Shown here: positions 1 to 12,180 of the stretch, piece by piece
Position numbering within the stretch: position 1 is the stretch's first letter
Layout: every line of letters starts with the position of its first letter
Origin: Austropuccinia psidii
Lineage: Eukaryota; Basidiomycota; Pucciniomycetes; Pucciniales; Sphaerophragmiaceae
Length of the DNA: 64,000 bases
Direction: 5' to 3'
Assembly (NCBI GenBank): GCA_023105745.1
Contig: JALGQZ010000001.1
Coordinates: forward strand, 59,807,937-59,871,936
Made by a program: the position numbers and the translations under genes
Notes under the pieces: model-generated
Seen by the model: only the letters and a program-made list of their open reading frames with translations
What the model was told of the DNA's origin: nothing
Database searches by the model: none

Positions 1-1045
1 AACCCACATGTAAGACAGTAAAATTGCTTTCCAAATGCCTCAATAGCTCTTAAAATCAATAAATGTGAAATTATGATATAATTTTATCATTATCAATTTA
101 ATTTATTATTTGATAAGCCCAATTTGAATCTTTTTAAAGGTCTTTTTAAGTAAATATCATGGTCAGTCCCCCAAATTTAAGGTTTGACTATGAAACAATA
201 AGTAAAAATTACTAATATTTTTCTTATTGTACTCTGAATGTCCTTATGAAATTTAAAAAATAAGATAAAAGATAATTATAATAATAAAGAACTAATATAA
301 CTATGGCCTAAAATATTTATATTATCAAATGAATATAATAATACAAATTATATATTAAAAATATTGATAACATAAAATAAATATATTAATATATGATAAT
401 TGATATATTTATGGCACTTTAATATTGCTAAAAACAAATAATAAATGCATAAAAGTAAATATGGAAATAATATTGCTAATATTAGAGTTATGAATTAATA
501 TAAATACTATTTATATTAATTTGAGAATTATTTAAAAAATAATAATAGAGAGAAATTATTATAAAAAGAGAAAATAACCTACTTTTAGCACTTAATATAA
601 TAATTTTGAATAATTTACACCAAAAATATAAATGAAACTTATTTAATTGTATTTAAAATAAAAATTAAAAGAAATTACAAATATGCTTGTTTTTATGTGG
701 AATTAGAGATGTTGGAGAAATTTAACAAAAAAAAAATTGAAAGTTGATTTAATCACTTCAAAATGGATTATTATAGCAAAGATAAACTTTATTCTTTGAA
801 TATATAACAGTTTTATGGAAAAAGCAGAAATCTTTTATCTTTGGTTTAATAATTTAATGCTTTTGTTGTTTCTGAGGGGGAAATAGAATAAAAAGAGCTC
901 TATTTATAGTAAAGTCTTCTCTCATAGAGTCCAGAAGGCTTCTAGTAGACATGTACTGATGGTATCCACTGGAGCTGATCAGTATTTTAAGCTTTAGTGA
1001 TGATTACATCATAATTAAACCCTCTTATCTCATTATTATGCCATT

Positions 1046-1073
1046 ACTTAGAGTTATCACTATAACTCTAAGT
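1046..1073. repeat. Perfect 12-bp hairpin
   Basis: Arms acttagagttat and ataactctaagt are exact reverse complements around a 4-nt loop (cact). The function is unknown, and the hairpin lies in gene-free DNA. Confidence 0.8.
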
Positions 1074-1515
1074 TTTATGACATTATAGGCTTGGAAAAAG
1101 CCTAATCTTTGTGTATTTCATGAGTATTAATCATAATCTAATAGTATTCACCATTTTTATCACTTATATAACTGTTAAAGTTGAAATAAGATTACAGTGA
1201 GTGATCATAAATGATCAATTTTAAGCTTGAACTTTGATTGTTTATAGCTTTTATTTTATACATGCTAAAGCCAATCAGAGATTAAATTCAAATAGCTTAA
1301 CATGTCATAATCAAAGTTCCAAATGCATTTTATTACATCATCAAAACTTCATTTTTGATGATTTTTCTTGTAACTCATCTTTTCTGTTGAAATTCACTAA
1401 TTTAAACTTCAAACCATGATTTCAAGGGGTTTTACCTTGAACATAATCATAAAAGATACATCATTATTCACATATGAACTAGTAAGACCTGAATATCTAC
1501 TTTATTCTAAGTTTG

Positions 1516-1539
1516 GACCACTTTCACAACAAAGTGGTC
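1516..1539. repeat. Perfect 9-bp hairpin
   Basis: Arms gaccacttt and aaagtggtc are exact reverse complements around a 6-nt loop (cacaac). Alone this is short enough to be chance. It is listed because it lies between two longer hairpins. Confidence 0.6.
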
Positions 1540-1701
1540 AACAGCTATAGCAATTTTATTCAATAAACCCTTACAAGTTATGACCTTTTTCATACATTAT
1601 CAAATAAGGTTTATATCTGTGTTCCTACAGTGATTAAGTGGTAACTTTATTTTTGGTTTAACTCTCTATCATTTGTATTTTAAGAGATATGAGCTAAAAC
1701 C

Positions 1702-1742
1702 CCTGAATATATGCATTGATCATAAAAGTGCATATATTCAGG
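1702..1742. repeat. Perfect 14-bp hairpin
   Basis: Arms cctgaatatatgca and tgcatatattcagg are exact reverse complements around a 13-nt loop. This is the longest hairpin in the first 6 kb. No coding frame is nearby. Confidence 0.8.
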
Positions 1743-3927
1743 TTGTTTCCTGAAATATTGACTTTACAAATATGAAATAAAAATTCTATATGTGTAGTCT
1801 TTCATGAGGAATCCAATGGTACAACCTCTTTCACATTTTTCTTCATTGGTCTCTGAGATGAATAATAATTTATGTCTTTTTTATGGTATCCTTACTTATT
1901 ATTCATTAATTATTGACTTTGCAGATATTCCATAGAAATGATATATATTTATTTTTTCATGAGGAATCTAATGGTTTAGTTTATTTCACATTTTTACTCA
2001 TTATATTCTGAGGTAATTAAGAATTCATGCCTATTTATGGAATTTTAAAAGAATAACTTTTGTAAAGTTTCCTTGTGACCTTTTTGGATATGTGGTCATA
2101 TCTCAAAGGCTCAAATCCCTTTTCTGATATGTTAGGATGTATTGTGTGTCCAGGATAGGGTTCTCAAGGTAGTTCTTTCCTTTTCAGGTAGGAAGCTTTA
2201 CCTTCCTAATGCACCTGCCCTGAAAAATTGGAAACTTATTAAGTTAGAGTGTATCAGTTTCTGAGTGTTGAGATAAGGATGTCCTGGTCTTATTTATAAT
2301 ATTTTCAGTTACAGTGAGAGGATCCAAGTTATTTAAGAATTGGTAGGAAATTCTTCATTCAAGGTGGGAAATATCATTTTTTACCTTTCCTTGCACCAAG
2401 AGCAGGTTCCCCTGTTCTTTTAAAAAAATGATCCTTTCTCCCATAGTCTTCCCATTCTAATTAGTCACACTTTTAGTTCAGGGATGTGAATAGATCTCAA
2501 GGTAGTTCTATTCCTTAGCTAATCAAGGTTTACAAGTCCATTTCCAAACATGGATTTATGTAAGCCATCAGATGTCTTAACAGTAATATTCTTCTCTTGA
2601 TAGGCTAGTAAATCCTTTGTTTCTCCAGAAATATGGTTCAAATATTCTGTATAACATATTTTTATGGACAGGATATATCTAATTTTAAAACATATTGATA
2701 TCTTGAGTATAATAAGAAGCAAAAAGAGATGAGAGTGGAGCACCTTAATTATAAGCTATTAATACCTTAAGTAGGACTTTCAGAAACAATACATAAGGTG
2801 AGAAATCCTGTGAGTTTGTGACAAATAGTGTTAACAGATTATGGTTTTATTTCAGACTATGATAAGCATATTAAATTTATTAACCTGCATAATAAAATAT
2901 TAATAGCTTAGCCATCAATTGAAGAGATGGAAGATAAGAGGATAACACCTGTGGGTGTGTGAAAAAAGTGTTAATAGTGGATGGGGGGAAAGCTCAATAC
3001 CCACTGAATCTTTTAAATTTATAACATTACTACAGTTATGATTACAAGGACAATTTTTTTTGGTGTAATTATTTGATGATAAGACCTTATGAGAAGGTTC
3101 TCATAGCTACTTACTGATAAGTGAAACTATAATAGACACAATCTAAGAAGTCAGAAATTTGATACCGAAAAGATACTGAATACTATACTTTAATTTTTAT
3201 CCAAGTTCAAGAATTTTTTCTCATGTACAAGCTATTTCACCTCAGATAATTAGTTCTATTTCTTAAAGTTGAATTACATCAATAAGGTAAAGAAAAGGAC
3301 AGGAGGGAAGGTAATTTTATATTTTAATTTTGATTCAAAAAAATACAAGTCAAGAGCTCAAGTTAAATCATGCAGAATTTCCTTAATTGAAACCCCAAAA
3401 CTCAAATAAAATGAATATATATTGAAAAATGAACTACTTTTAATTATTTTTTGTGTCCTCCAGCTCAATATCTTATTTCTTAATCCTATTAAATATCTAA
3501 ATATATCTTATTATACCTCTCAATCTAGATAAAAAACCAACTTCATGTAATATACATGACCCATTTTCATTTATAAATAAATAATAATAAAGAATTACAC
3601 ATTCATATATTTATTTAAAAATATCTTGTATTCTCTTGTCCTCTTAATAAAAATAAACATGATGAGCTTTGTTAGCTGGCGCCTCTTTTGTGGCTTCCAG
3701 ACTAAATACTAGGAATTTTAATAAATCAAAAAGAAGTGGAATACTATAAGTTTTACTTTAATAGACGTGTCACTGGTGTTAATATGATGTACTGTTGGAA
3801 TTAAGGCTTCAACAGTATTAATAAAGTGTAAAAGTGAATTTAATCACTTAAAAGGTGAGAGCGCTAATATTTCTAAAATAAAATGTAAGTAATTTTAATT
3901 GTAAAAATATATTTGGTTAAGAGCTCT

Positions 3928-3956
3928 GAGGATTAATTCAAAGAGAATTAATCCTC
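3928..3956. repeat. Perfect 12-bp hairpin
   Basis: Arms gaggattaattc and gaattaatcctc are exact reverse complements around a 5-nt loop (aaaga). The function is unknown. Confidence 0.8.
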
Positions 3957-6521
3957 TTTAAATGTTGTAAGTACAAATTTGAAATCAAAATAATATGAAA
4001 TAATTTTGTTCTAATGAGGTAAGATTTGTTATAGAAACATGAGCAGATATAACAACAAGATTGATTACATAGTGGGGACTTTATACTATGACATATTTAG
4101 GAATCAGTAATAGCAACAAGATTAAATTCATATTATAACATAATGAATTTAAGTATTTGAAATTTATACAAAATAATGAAAGAAAATCAGACAAAATCTT
4201 AAAGAAAGTGATTGGGGTTTGTATAGCAGGTAAAGGTTTACATGCTGGTAGGCTCACAAGCTTAAATTTATTCTTAAATCAAATAAAGAGGGCAAAAAAT
4301 CTGTTATTATGAATAGAAGCTTTTATCAATTCTATTGATTGAGAACATGTCTATCTCATAAAGATCATAAATCTTTTAACCAAGGTCTCAACATTATTCA
4401 GAAAAGGGCTTTGACACAAACTCAATTACTCTAATTTACTAAGTGATAGCAAATCAATTCAAGAATTATTCATCTAAAATCCTTTCTACTTAGTTAAATA
4501 AATGTGACTTGTAGAGGAAAAAACAATAAAGAATTATTTTTTCTCTTTAAATGAATGAAGATTAATTTTTTGTTTCAATTATATAAAATTTAAAGTTTTT
4601 AGATGGAATTTACAAGAAATTGGAATTTTTGTCACATCAGTATAGAGTAATGATAGACATTATATCTATTGAGTTCTCAGAAATTATTTTAAGGAAGAGA
4701 ATTAAAGTTGCATCTAATTTAACATGAAATAAATCATGGAAAAAGATAATTTATGATCCCTTTGATCTTAATAATTCAATTAAATCACAAATGAAGGCCA
4801 TTAAAAATATTTCAGAGGCTCAAGAATATGAATTAGTTGCATATTTGTCGAATGTTCATTCAATTCCAAAAGTCCAGACATTATTCATTAGTGGAAGGAG
4901 AGAGGTTTATATATCTTAATAATTCTTCCAATAAGTCTAAGGAGATATTAATTTTTGAAAAGCATATTTTTATTATCAATTTTATCAAGTTTAGAAAAAA
5001 ATTTCCATATGATATTTATGTATTCCAGTGTCATCAGAATCTGTAAGACACATATTCCAACATGATGGAAAGCTTAAATTATCCACATGAATAGAACTAT
5101 CTAAATTTATTATCCTACACCTTAAATATCTCAACGAGTTTTTAAAGTGCTAAATACTATCCTACTGAGGTGTTTTTTAAGTTTATGAATTTTTGTGTCT
5201 TATGTGATATAGGTTAGTGATCTTTTGAATGTTTATTTTGAGTAAATTTTGTACTTTTAGCAATTTTCCGGTCATGCTTATAGAGCTTTATGTTCTGATC
5301 AGTTAATATAAAGGTGTTTTTTGTATTAATATTTTCTAAAAGTTTCATTTTTTTTGTGAAAAATATTTTTCTATTGATTTTATAACTGAAATATTCCAGC
5401 TAGAACTCAAATTGCATAATCAGTGTATTAATTTCAAACCAAATAATGATCAATTTTGATTTTGAATAATAAAAGAATCTTATTAACTATTTCTTTTTGA
5501 AACTGATTCCGAACCAAATAACCACCAGTTCTAATGTAAATAAATATTAAGAATCAAAAAATAATTCAAAAACCACAAAAAAAAGTCTTATACAACCTTC
5601 CCTATTGCTGGGGTTACCAAAGGATACTAGAAAAATAAAACGGAACAGTCTATCATTCAAATTTCACGTCTTATCATATGTAAAAAGGCTTTTATATAAG
5701 AGTTAGATCCCTCAGGTTGAGATAAGTGAACCATAAAGAAAATCATCAATGCTAAAATGGCCTCTTTTTTGGGGGGATTTTTTAGCCTTAACCAAAAACT
5801 AATTTTAAAGGACTACAAAAAAAATGATGCATTATGTCTGCACATCATCCAATATAAAAGTACACATATTTTAGCGAGTTATCCTTGCCTTAGTTTTCAC
5901 CAAAAGATTTTGAAGAAAAATGGCCAAAGTGGGCCTTTTGAGCCAATTTAGGCAATTTGTCAAATATTTCTTTTTTGAGTGGTTTTATGGGCACCAAAAT
6001 TTGGAAAAAGAGAAAGAAATTCGGTTAAACAATGTTAAATCAATGCTGGCAAAAGGTTTTGCGTAGAGCTTCCGCATTGATATAGAAATTTACTGGAATC
6101 TGTTTAACCAACTCCCCTCACGAGAAAGTTTTTTTTTTTTTTTTTTTTGAACACTAATGATAATAATAATGATAACAAAAGATTTTAAAGATTTTCAACT
6201 TTCAGAATATAAGTGCAGAAAAATTGTTTAAAACCTTTAACCACAGGCATTCGCAGCCAGACTGATGTATGTTTAGGAATGATCAATGAATCTTTACACA
6301 AATCATTACCACGTTGATTATGCCCTGGTTTGTTCAATTGAAATAAGACTCTAATTGGCGTATCACTGAGGTTATTTTAGAGTAATAAAAGTTGCTGTAT
6401 CAGACAGCTTGTTCCCTTCACCCTCTGCTTGGATTCAGTTTAGTATGCTCTATTCAAGACCAAGCTAAAAATTGATGTTATAACTTCACATCAAAACAGA
6501 CATTGGACGCTCTTGCTTTCA

Positions 6522-9500
6522 TCACTTCTTGGTTGATCTAACTTTATCTAGTTTTTTAAGTCGCTGTTTTGTCCTTTCTTGCTTTTTTTCCTCAGATCTT
6601 TCCAGCTGCAGACCAGCTGTGATGCGAGCCATCTGCAAAAAAGGATAAATGCGGGCATTCCCGAGAAATGTCAATTAGAGATAGGTACTGATAAGCAAAA
6701 AAACACAAAATCTCAAGAAGCGCGCACCTTTGTTTTATATTCGGCATCAGTCTGTTCTTTTTCTTTGGCCTTCTCTATGGCCAAAAATTTGTTGTCTTTA
6801 CGCAGCTCTCGAATCGCACCCTTCTTTTCCTTCTTAATCAATCCCTTCAGCTTGTTGAATTCGACTTGCGCCGAATCAGGGTTGAACTTCTTCTGATTAG
6901 GGTTGAAGTTGGACTCAAATTGAGGCGTTTGAGAAGGGATTGGGATAGGACGATGAGCTTGTAATTTCAAGGGATTTAGCTTCCGGAGTCTTTGCGTCAC
7001 TGCAAGACCAGACGTAATTGAGGTTTTCAATTCACTGAGGCGACTTGTGATCTCTTGTGAGAAAGCCAAAGTGTTTTCAACTGTTTCAACCACAGACAAA
7101 ACTGATGAAAATACTTCAGGGTAAAAATTCGCAGAAGCATAGAGATTAGAAAAGTTGCACAAAAGCGAGAGCAAGATATCTAATGTGTTTACAAGCTCCT
7201 GATCAGGGACTTGAAACAAAGTTTCGGAGTTGGCCTTATTGAAAATGTCCAAGAAGTCAAGTGGTTGTGGGGACAATTTTGTGGACTCTGAGCTCTTCAT
7301 GGGAAATGTTACCAAGTCAGGTCCCTCAAGGATTGGTATCATGCAAGAAATCTTGGTGATTTCAATTTTGCTTGAGGTTATTCGCAAAAGAGCCAAGGTG
7401 AGAAAGTTGACGACCTCAGGCATAAGACGTTTGGAATAAGTTTCATACTTGAAACCACGAACCATAAACGATGCATCAACGTTAATCAAGGGGATTCGGG
7501 CACCATCAATAAAGACATGCTTACCTGAAGTGCTAGAGTACATAAGAACAAACCACTTATTAAATCTGTGAACTGCTTGACCCGAAGCTGGTTTAGATAT
7601 TGGCTCATCAAAAGTAGGGCCGGGGCTACAACTGGGTGACTGAAGTCGGATGTTGACCACAATAGACCAATAAGACGAAGGAAAATAAGTTCCGAGACGC
7701 CGGGCCAACCGTTGGACGTAGGGTTTGTTAGAGCATAGCTGAGATTCTTTTGCATCAAGCCCAACTTGGTAATAAAGTGAGAGGAAGATGCTTGCGCATA
7801 CGCTTGACACAAGGCTATGATATGTGGTAGAAGCTTATGGATTATATCAACGGAAAACTCTGGTAAAGATGGTGAAGAGGTAATATAAATAATATGGTCT
7901 ATAAGCACATTTAAAAATGATGCTAATTTTTCAGTGTTGTCTTTTCCCAATGAGGGATGGTACAACACCCGAATCCTTTGAACTATCGTGGGCAAATCAT
8001 CCGCTTTGGCAGATGTTGAAGCGAGAATTTCTAAAAAATCCGCATGACAACTGGGACAGGGAAAGGTGTAAGCTAGTTCATTTTTTGAGAGATTAGATTT
8101 CTTCTTCTTCAGTCGAGTGGAAACAGAAGGAATCAAGGATTGAATATGACTAGTCTCAGCATCCTGATTATCCATTTCGCTATCAAGGGATAGAGAGGAC
8201 TCGGTCTGTGAAATATCATCATTGTCCACAGATGATTCGCCGATTTCACTCGAGGTTCCTTGATTCGTCTCTTCAATGGCAACGCCCGCTCCAAAGGCGC
8301 CCTCAGCTTTCAAACCCTCGCCAACGTTCCATTGAGATTGAGCTTCGTTATCTTGAAGGAAATCATCATCTAAATCGTCGGCTTGGGGTTTTCTTTTTTT
8401 GCTGCCCCTTGCGGATTTTTTGAGAGAAGACTGGCCAGTGCCATCGTCATCGTCATCATCCATACCGTTCATACGCCTTAAGCGTTGGCGTTCAAGCTCT
8501 TGAAGGCGCTCTGCTTCTTCCAGTGCGGTTTCTTCTGCAGTTTTTAATCGATCCGAAGGTTTGGCTCTTCCCTCAAAGGCTAGTTCTCGCACATAGCGAT
8601 CGTAAGCATTATTATCATTATCTTCTGTTTCTTCAGAGGAACTTCGACTTGATGAACCAATCAAGGAAGCAAGCAAATTTCGATCTACCTTTGAAGAGGC
8701 TAGGTCTTCTGGATCTTTTTCAGACAGTTTAGTCTTGCCTTGGGTAAAAGTAGTTTGAAGGGGTTTTTGTTCAGTAAGCTTAGAATCCTTACTAGCGATC
8801 GGCACGCTAACATTACAATCGGAAACATTGGAATTGAAAGTGGTCGAGTCTGTGTCTTTGGTTTGCTGCTTTTTTGAATTTGAGGACAAAGGAAGTTGTG
8901 AATCGAACAAAAGGGAACGAATTTCATTCAACTGATCATTTAGATCGCACCTAAGTTCGTCGTCTTTTTCTCTGATGAGCTGTCTCTGGTACTTGTATGC
9001 TTTGGATTTGCTTATGACCTCAGACATGATCTCGGCCTTGGTTTTTGGTTTCTGAGATAGTTCATCGCCTAGGATGTCTTGGTGATGACCAGGTGTACGG
9101 GAACTATCAGTTGGTTTTAAAAAATCCCCATCAAAGTCGTCCTTGGCATCCGATTTGTCATTTGAATCATCGCTTTCGAAGTCTAGATCCAAACCGCCAT
9201 GAGTTAATTGGATATTACTGCCGAACTCGCCATCTGAGTATAGGTCTTCCCCCTCGTCAAGGTTAAAAATCTTGCGTTTCTTGCCACTTGCTAATCGAGA
9301 CTGCCTCTCTTTGGTAAATCTTTCGAGGGCTTTCTCTTCAGGAGTGAGAGTAAAATCGCCTTCCCCGAAACGTTTGTCAAGAAATTGAGATGATTTGTGA
9401 CGGTTTTGGTATTCAGGCAAAAGCTTTTCGACACGCCTCTGGTAGGCCTGCGTAGCTGATTGGGTGGGTTTTCCAACTCTTTTAATATTTTTGAGTGGCA

Positions 9501-9853
9501 GCTTTGACAAGCTAGGATCTTGGCGCTGAAGCTGGTTTGAAGTAGGAAATTTGACCTTTGAAGTTTTTAGATCGAATAAATTCTGACTTGCATGGATTTC
9601 CTAAGATCGAAATTCATCTTTGGGATAAGTTCATAAGATGATTTTTAGACCATAACTTGATAAAACATTCGCTCACTGCCAATTGTTTGTGCCGTAGCTC
9701 TGGATCTTTAACTCCGCCAGTGATGGAGCTTTTGTTTTTCCTGTTAGTTGTGGATTTAGCACTTGTTGAGACCCTGGATAGGCCCGTCGCTGAAAGAGAC
9801 TTCTTGAGCTGGGCCAACTGGGAAGGCTTCTTGGTCATGCTGCTTCTGCCCAT
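6522..9853 (-). CDS. NOP14: NOP14, nucleolar pre-40S ribosome assembly protein (4 exons)
   Basis: NOP14 is a nucleolar component of the SSU processome, needed for 18S rRNA maturation and 40S assembly. I read four minus-strand exons: 9853-9677, 9600-7525, 7447-6728 and 6632-6522. The three introns are GT-AG (76, 77 and 95 bp), all phase 0, giving about 1027 aa, somewhat longer than yeast or human NOP14. Family landmarks appear in order: a basic N-terminus; AEI..NLFDLK just after the first junction; RFGEGDFTLTPEEKALERF near residue 136; KTKAEIMSEVISKSK; a variable acidic middle (DDDDDD); LAYTFPCP near residue 565; a helical C-terminal half with SDFSHPVVAPAL; and RELRKDNKFLA near the lysine-rich end. 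The start is the first ATG (A at -3, G at +4), with an in-frame TGA 33 bp upstream. No breaks are seen, so the gene looks functional. The codon-rich, less AT-biased sequence contrasts with its surroundings. Confidence 0.93.
9601..9676 (-). other. NOP14 intron 1 with two in-frame acceptors
   Basis: The donor is GTGAGC directly after a GCA codon. Two AG acceptors 18 bp apart keep the same frame: cttag (exon from 9600) and gtcag (exon from 9582). I prefer 9600 because it restores an AEI motif seen at the same place in other fungal NOP14 proteins. Use of 9582 would simply drop six residues. Confidence 0.6.
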
Positions 9854-12180
9854 CGTGTCTTGAATTTTCTTCGATTTTCTCAAATCGTGATGGATTCTTC
9901 AAAATTTGGAATTCCAAGGTGAAATTTTTGAAATTATTTGAAAATCATTTTGCATATGCAAATTAACAACCGCGCACGCTCAAAGTTTTAACCTGAAACT
10001 CAGACATAGCACACTCCAAGGGGTTTGTCCTCTTGGTGTTATTCATTATCAAGATCAGCTGAGCAGCGTTTCATGGTAAAATAAGATACATTTTAAACTT
10101 AAAAATATGCAACATAAATAATTCATATGGAACATATTAGGCCCAGCTCAAGAGCGGGGTTTCACAAGGCTTTTGCATTCGAATTTTTTTTAAAAATAAT
10201 TTAGCTTAACTTTTCTTTTCTTTTTTTTGGCAAATCATGATATAGACCATGTCTGAAAATAACTTAATTTATAGCATAATACCTGCTATTTTGGTCTTTT
10301 GTTCTCATATAATATAATTAAAATACACTATGCATAAAGAGTGGCACTATGTATGGCAGGGTCAGAGATTCAATCCATGACATCATGAAGAGATTTATGA
10401 CAAGGCTTATTTAATAAGTTATTCTTGATTTCAGCTTAGTTTCATACAGAGGGCTTGAAAACCATCCAAAAACAATTTATTCTTGAAAAAACTTAGAAAT
10501 TATTTACTTAATAAGAGATATCAAAGATACTCTAGGTATTTAAAGCATGGAAAACAATTTCATCACATATTTCATTTTTCTGAAAGTTGTTCACTTCCTT
10601 AATATATATAAACAAAAAATTTGAGGAATTAATTTCTATTTTGACTTTAGATGTTGGAAAAGAGACTTGATTCAAGAAAAAACTTTTTTTCCTTGATTAA
10701 TATTCATTTTAGATATATATCACTCATGTAGCTATCTATTGAGGATATATTCACTTTGTGATTTGATTTCTGATAGCAAACAAGAAATTTGGAGTTGCAA
10801 CCAGATTTTCATATTTTAGACTTCCTTAATATTTATCTCAAGATATTCAAAAGTTTTTAGTCACTTATTTCTATAAAAATATTTTATCCTCTTGCAAATT
10901 AGTCTTTATTTTTGGTTTATTAAGAAGAAATCCTTCAGTTTTGTGTCTTCATAGAGGTAAAAAAAAGTTTCAATAATAAAATTCTTCATAAAATTATGCA
11001 AAACTCAGATTATTCATTCCAATTAAGGCATCAAATTATTATTCATCTTAACACATTATTTCATGATGAGTCTATTTAAAGGCTATAAGACAGTAAATGA
11101 AAGCTTCAAACATAATTGTGACATGCAAAAATAGTATAATAATTCAATAAATGGGCTCTACTACTTGAAAGAAAACCTATAAGACTATTTAAAGCCCCCT
11201 TTTCAATAATTATCAATAGGGTTATCATAATAAGCACCAAAATATGTAATATTATAGTTAAATCTCAAGTATTATAAGGTTCACTTCTGTTTAAGATAGT
11301 ATAACCATGTAAGAACAGGCTGATAAGATGATGGGGGGTTTTAATAGGGGGTAGGGCCTCCTTTTATCTCAAACAAATGTGAAAAGAGGTGAAAGCCTTC
11401 AGATAAACTGTTATAGTTAATAACTTCACCCATGTGGTTTGATTGTGGTTCAACACAAAAAAACACCTGGATTGGTGCCCAGATGCAGTTTCAAAACCAT
11501 CTTGGATTTTTCTACCCACATAAAGTGAAAATTCCCACAAATGAAATGTTTATGAATTTTCTACAATCCAGGAAGGCTTCAAAAATATAAAACACACATC
11601 TGGGGTACTCTCATTGGTAAAGAAATGAGTAATCAAGCTATAAACACACTTTCAGTGGAGCTGACACTTCATAATTTAATTATGGTATTGGTAAGCCCAT
11701 GTAAGGGGTACCCTTGGGCAATTTTGAATTAACAATGAAACAAAAAACCTGTATTTGGTCAAAACCTCTGAAAACACACCCAAAAGAGGTTTTGCCCACA
11801 CAAAATACCTCTAACCCAATTGTTCCAGTTTTTTTGCATGTCCCACCCAAATAATCCACATTATACCCCCAACATTTTTTTTGAAAAACAGCATTACCAA
11901 AGCAATTTTGAAAAACTTTTCACACTCTTTTTTCTTTTTTCCCCCAAAGACTGCATTTTCCTCCACAACAACCTGCTTTCAAGCCTCTAAAATTCCAATT
12001 TTTTACCTTCCCTCATCTATCATTCCCACATTTCAATCACTTCATTTCATGTTTACCCACTTCTTTTCATTTTTCACACCTTTTATCACTTATTTTTCAC
12101 ATTTCAAAAGGTTCTTTCCTCATTCCAAATCCCCAAATTCCCCTTTTTTAAATTTATACATATTTTCAATAATGCTTTAA
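9854..12180. other. AT-rich spacer; NOP14 promoter side and upstream flank of the MULE
   Basis: I find no supported gene. About 200 bp upstream of NOP14 must contain its promoter, but no clear TATA box or known operator stands out. From about 11880 to 12180 the plus strand is a C/T-rich polypyrimidine tract immediately before the MULE reading frame. It could be MULE 5' sequence, but I could not find a matching terminal inverted repeat. Confidence 0.45.

Larger units (their letters stand above)
1..6521. other. Gene-free AT-rich DNA
   Basis: No convincing gene is visible on either strand. Open frames are short (up to about 75 codons), of low complexity and match nothing I recognise. I found no LTR ends, transposase motifs or tRNA arms. 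The distinguishing content is a set of perfect hairpins, listed separately, at about 1046, 1516, 1702 and 3928. The part next to 6522 would hold the 3' UTR of the minus-strand NOP14 gene. It may be old, unrecognisable transposon debris. Confidence 0.6.

Noticed and set aside
6579..6896. Plus-strand 105-codon frame
   Set aside because: It is the shadow of the last exons and final intron of minus-strand NOP14.
9854..9883. Longer NOP14 N-terminus from a TTG at 9883
   Set aside because: The upstream codon is TTG, not ATG, and a TGA follows just upstream. The ATG at 9853 has a good start context.
11881..12180. 99-codon plus-strand frame before the MULE
   Set aside because: It begins with TTG and consists of a Phe/Ser/Pro-rich translation of a polypyrimidine tract. 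No domain is visible.
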